Shown here piece by piece: positions 6,877 through 7,199 of a stretch of 7,199 nucleotides of DNA. The translations under genes and the position numbers were made by a program. Numbering within the stretch: position 1 is the stretch's first letter; each line of letters starts with the position of its first letter. The notes beneath the pieces were generated by a model. That model saw only the letters and a program-made list of their open reading frames with translations. It did not search any database and was not told where the DNA came from. This DNA is from Pseudomonadota bacterium (lineage in GTDB: Bacteria > Pseudomonadota > Alphaproteobacteria > UBA9655), in the NCBI GenBank assembly GCA_021809225.1, contig JAKBAL010000112.1, positions 1-7,199 on the forward strand, written 5' to 3'.

Positions 6877-7073
6877 ATGCAGTTTCTTTTTATTTTTTAG
6901 CTAAATTTTAATCTTTTAATCATGAATTTTATATAGCATCAAGGAGATTCTATTTGTTTTGGTGGATGGGAGTAATTTGAAAGGTTTAAATAATTTAGCC
7001 TTCTTAACGATTTATGAAAGATTTTAATATAGATTTTCCGTACCTTGAAAATTTTTTGAGGGGGGAACGTGCA
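6877..7073. promoter_or_regulatory. Divergent intergenic region between the redox operon and the hydrolase gene
   Basis: This AT-rich 197 nt must contain the promoters for both directions. On the minus strand I see only weak elements: TATAAA at 6933-6928 without a good -35, and TTGATG at 6942-6937 spaced 17 nt from TTAAAA. A perfect 10-bp palindrome TTTAGCTAAA lies at 6896-6905, 20 nt upstream of the barrel ATG, and could be an operator or chance. No gene is visible in it. Confidence 0.45.
7004..7033 (+). promoter_or_regulatory. Candidate promoter for the plus-strand hydrolase gene
   Basis: TTAACG (7004-7009) and TATAGA (7028-7033) are separated by 18 nt and resemble a σ70-type -35/-10 pair. 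They lie about 40 nt upstream of the GAGGGGGG ribosome site at 7058-7065. The region is AT-rich, so chance matches are easy. Confidence 0.3.
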
Positions 7074-7130
7074 ATGAAAAAACAGGTTAGCCTTTTGGCA
7101 ACTTCAGTTGGGATTACATCCCATGTGTAG
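7074..7130 (+). pseudogene. Signal-peptide-like start, out of frame with the hydrolase
   Basis: An ATG at 7074 has a strong purine-rich ribosome site (GAGGGGGG, 7058-7065; 8-nt spacing). It encodes MKKQVSLLATSVGITSHV and then TAG at 7128-7130. The sequence looks like the first part of a Sec signal peptide (two Lys, then a hydrophobic stretch) but is short and has no clear cleavage site. The catalytic Cys frame of the next entry begins inside its last codons in the +1 frame. The simplest reading is an original exported hydrolase whose signal peptide has been broken by an indel. Confidence 0.45.
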
Positions 7131-7199
7131 TGATGTATTTATTAATACGAACGGTTACCATATCGTAGCACGTACCTTCGATTTTCTTGTTAATCTGGC
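7123..7199 (+). CDS. 5' end of a linear amide C-N hydrolase (penicillin V acylase / choloylglycine hydrolase family), partial
   Basis: The frame is open from ATG 7123 to the window edge and starts Met-Cys-Ser-Asp, reaching HIVARTFDFLVNL. In this Ntn-hydrolase family the exposed N-terminal Cys is the nucleophile and an Arg/Asp pair in A-R-[ST]-M-D-F about 16-20 residues later completes the site. Here, counting Cys as 1, these are R16 and D19, and Phe replaces the usual Met. The spacing and the initial CS closely match penicillin V acylases. If translation starts at 7123, methionine removal would expose the Cys and the enzyme would be cytoplasmic, as in bile salt hydrolases. A weak GGGA (7110-7113) lies 9 nt upstream, but it is inside a TGGGAT/ATCCCA hairpin (7109-7123). 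If it starts at 7074, the gene is frameshifted. Only 25 codons are visible, so substrate and completeness are unknown. Confidence 0.6.
   Translation, partial: MCSDVFINTNGYHIVARTFDFLVNL

Noticed and set aside
1..7199. CRISPR array, insertion sequence, tRNA or rRNA
   Set aside because: I saw no regularly spaced repeats, transposase motifs, terminal inverted repeats or RNA gene signatures.

Overview
The window is an AT-rich, Gram-negative stretch. It carries signal-peptide outer-membrane β-barrels, a lipoprotein and a ScsB/DsbD-type membrane reductase. The low GC and the ScsB-like N-terminal domain suggest an AT-rich, perhaps host-associated, proteobacterium (possibly an alphaproteobacterium). 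That lineage guess is inference.

Layout: nearly everything lies on the minus strand and reads from right to left as one tightly packed operon. The order is a large β-barrel with DUF3570 features (6876→4759), a TlpA-like thioredoxin (4728→4216), a 75-residue DUF4266-type lipoprotein ending GGGCGCN (4216→3989), a ScsB/DsbD-type thiol-disulfide transmembrane reductase (4004→1884) and an ApbE-family FAD:protein FMN transferase (1887→964). Neighbouring genes overlap by 1, 16 and 4 nt, which points to translational coupling. A VanX/DdpX-type D-Ala-D-Ala dipeptidase (870→157) follows after 93 nt and has its own Shine-Dalgarno sequence. It may be a co-transcribed passenger. Positions 1-156 hold only a possible 18-codon ORF and several hairpins.

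Right end: a ~200 nt intergenic region separates the operon from a plus-strand gene cut by the window edge. The readable 5' end encodes the N-terminal-Cys active site of a penicillin V acylase / choloylglycine hydrolase-type enzyme (CSDVF...ARTFDF). A well-positioned Shine-Dalgarno and signal-peptide-like start lie upstream in a different reading frame, so the gene is either frameshifted or starts at the ATG directly before the Cys codon.

Working together (inference): DUF3570 + DUF4266 + TlpA + ApbE is a recurrent but functionally undescribed gene set, as far as I recall. The membrane reductase would bring electrons from cytoplasmic thioredoxin to the periplasm and the TlpA-like protein would relay them. 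The Cys-X-Cys tail of the lipoprotein is an obvious candidate client. ApbE suggests a covalent flavin somewhere, and the barrel contains DAMTGAS, which fits the known ApbE target consensus. The result may be an envelope redox or metal-handling system. Two features complicate this: the ApbE copy has Gly where the family has its metal-binding Asp, and it has no export signal.
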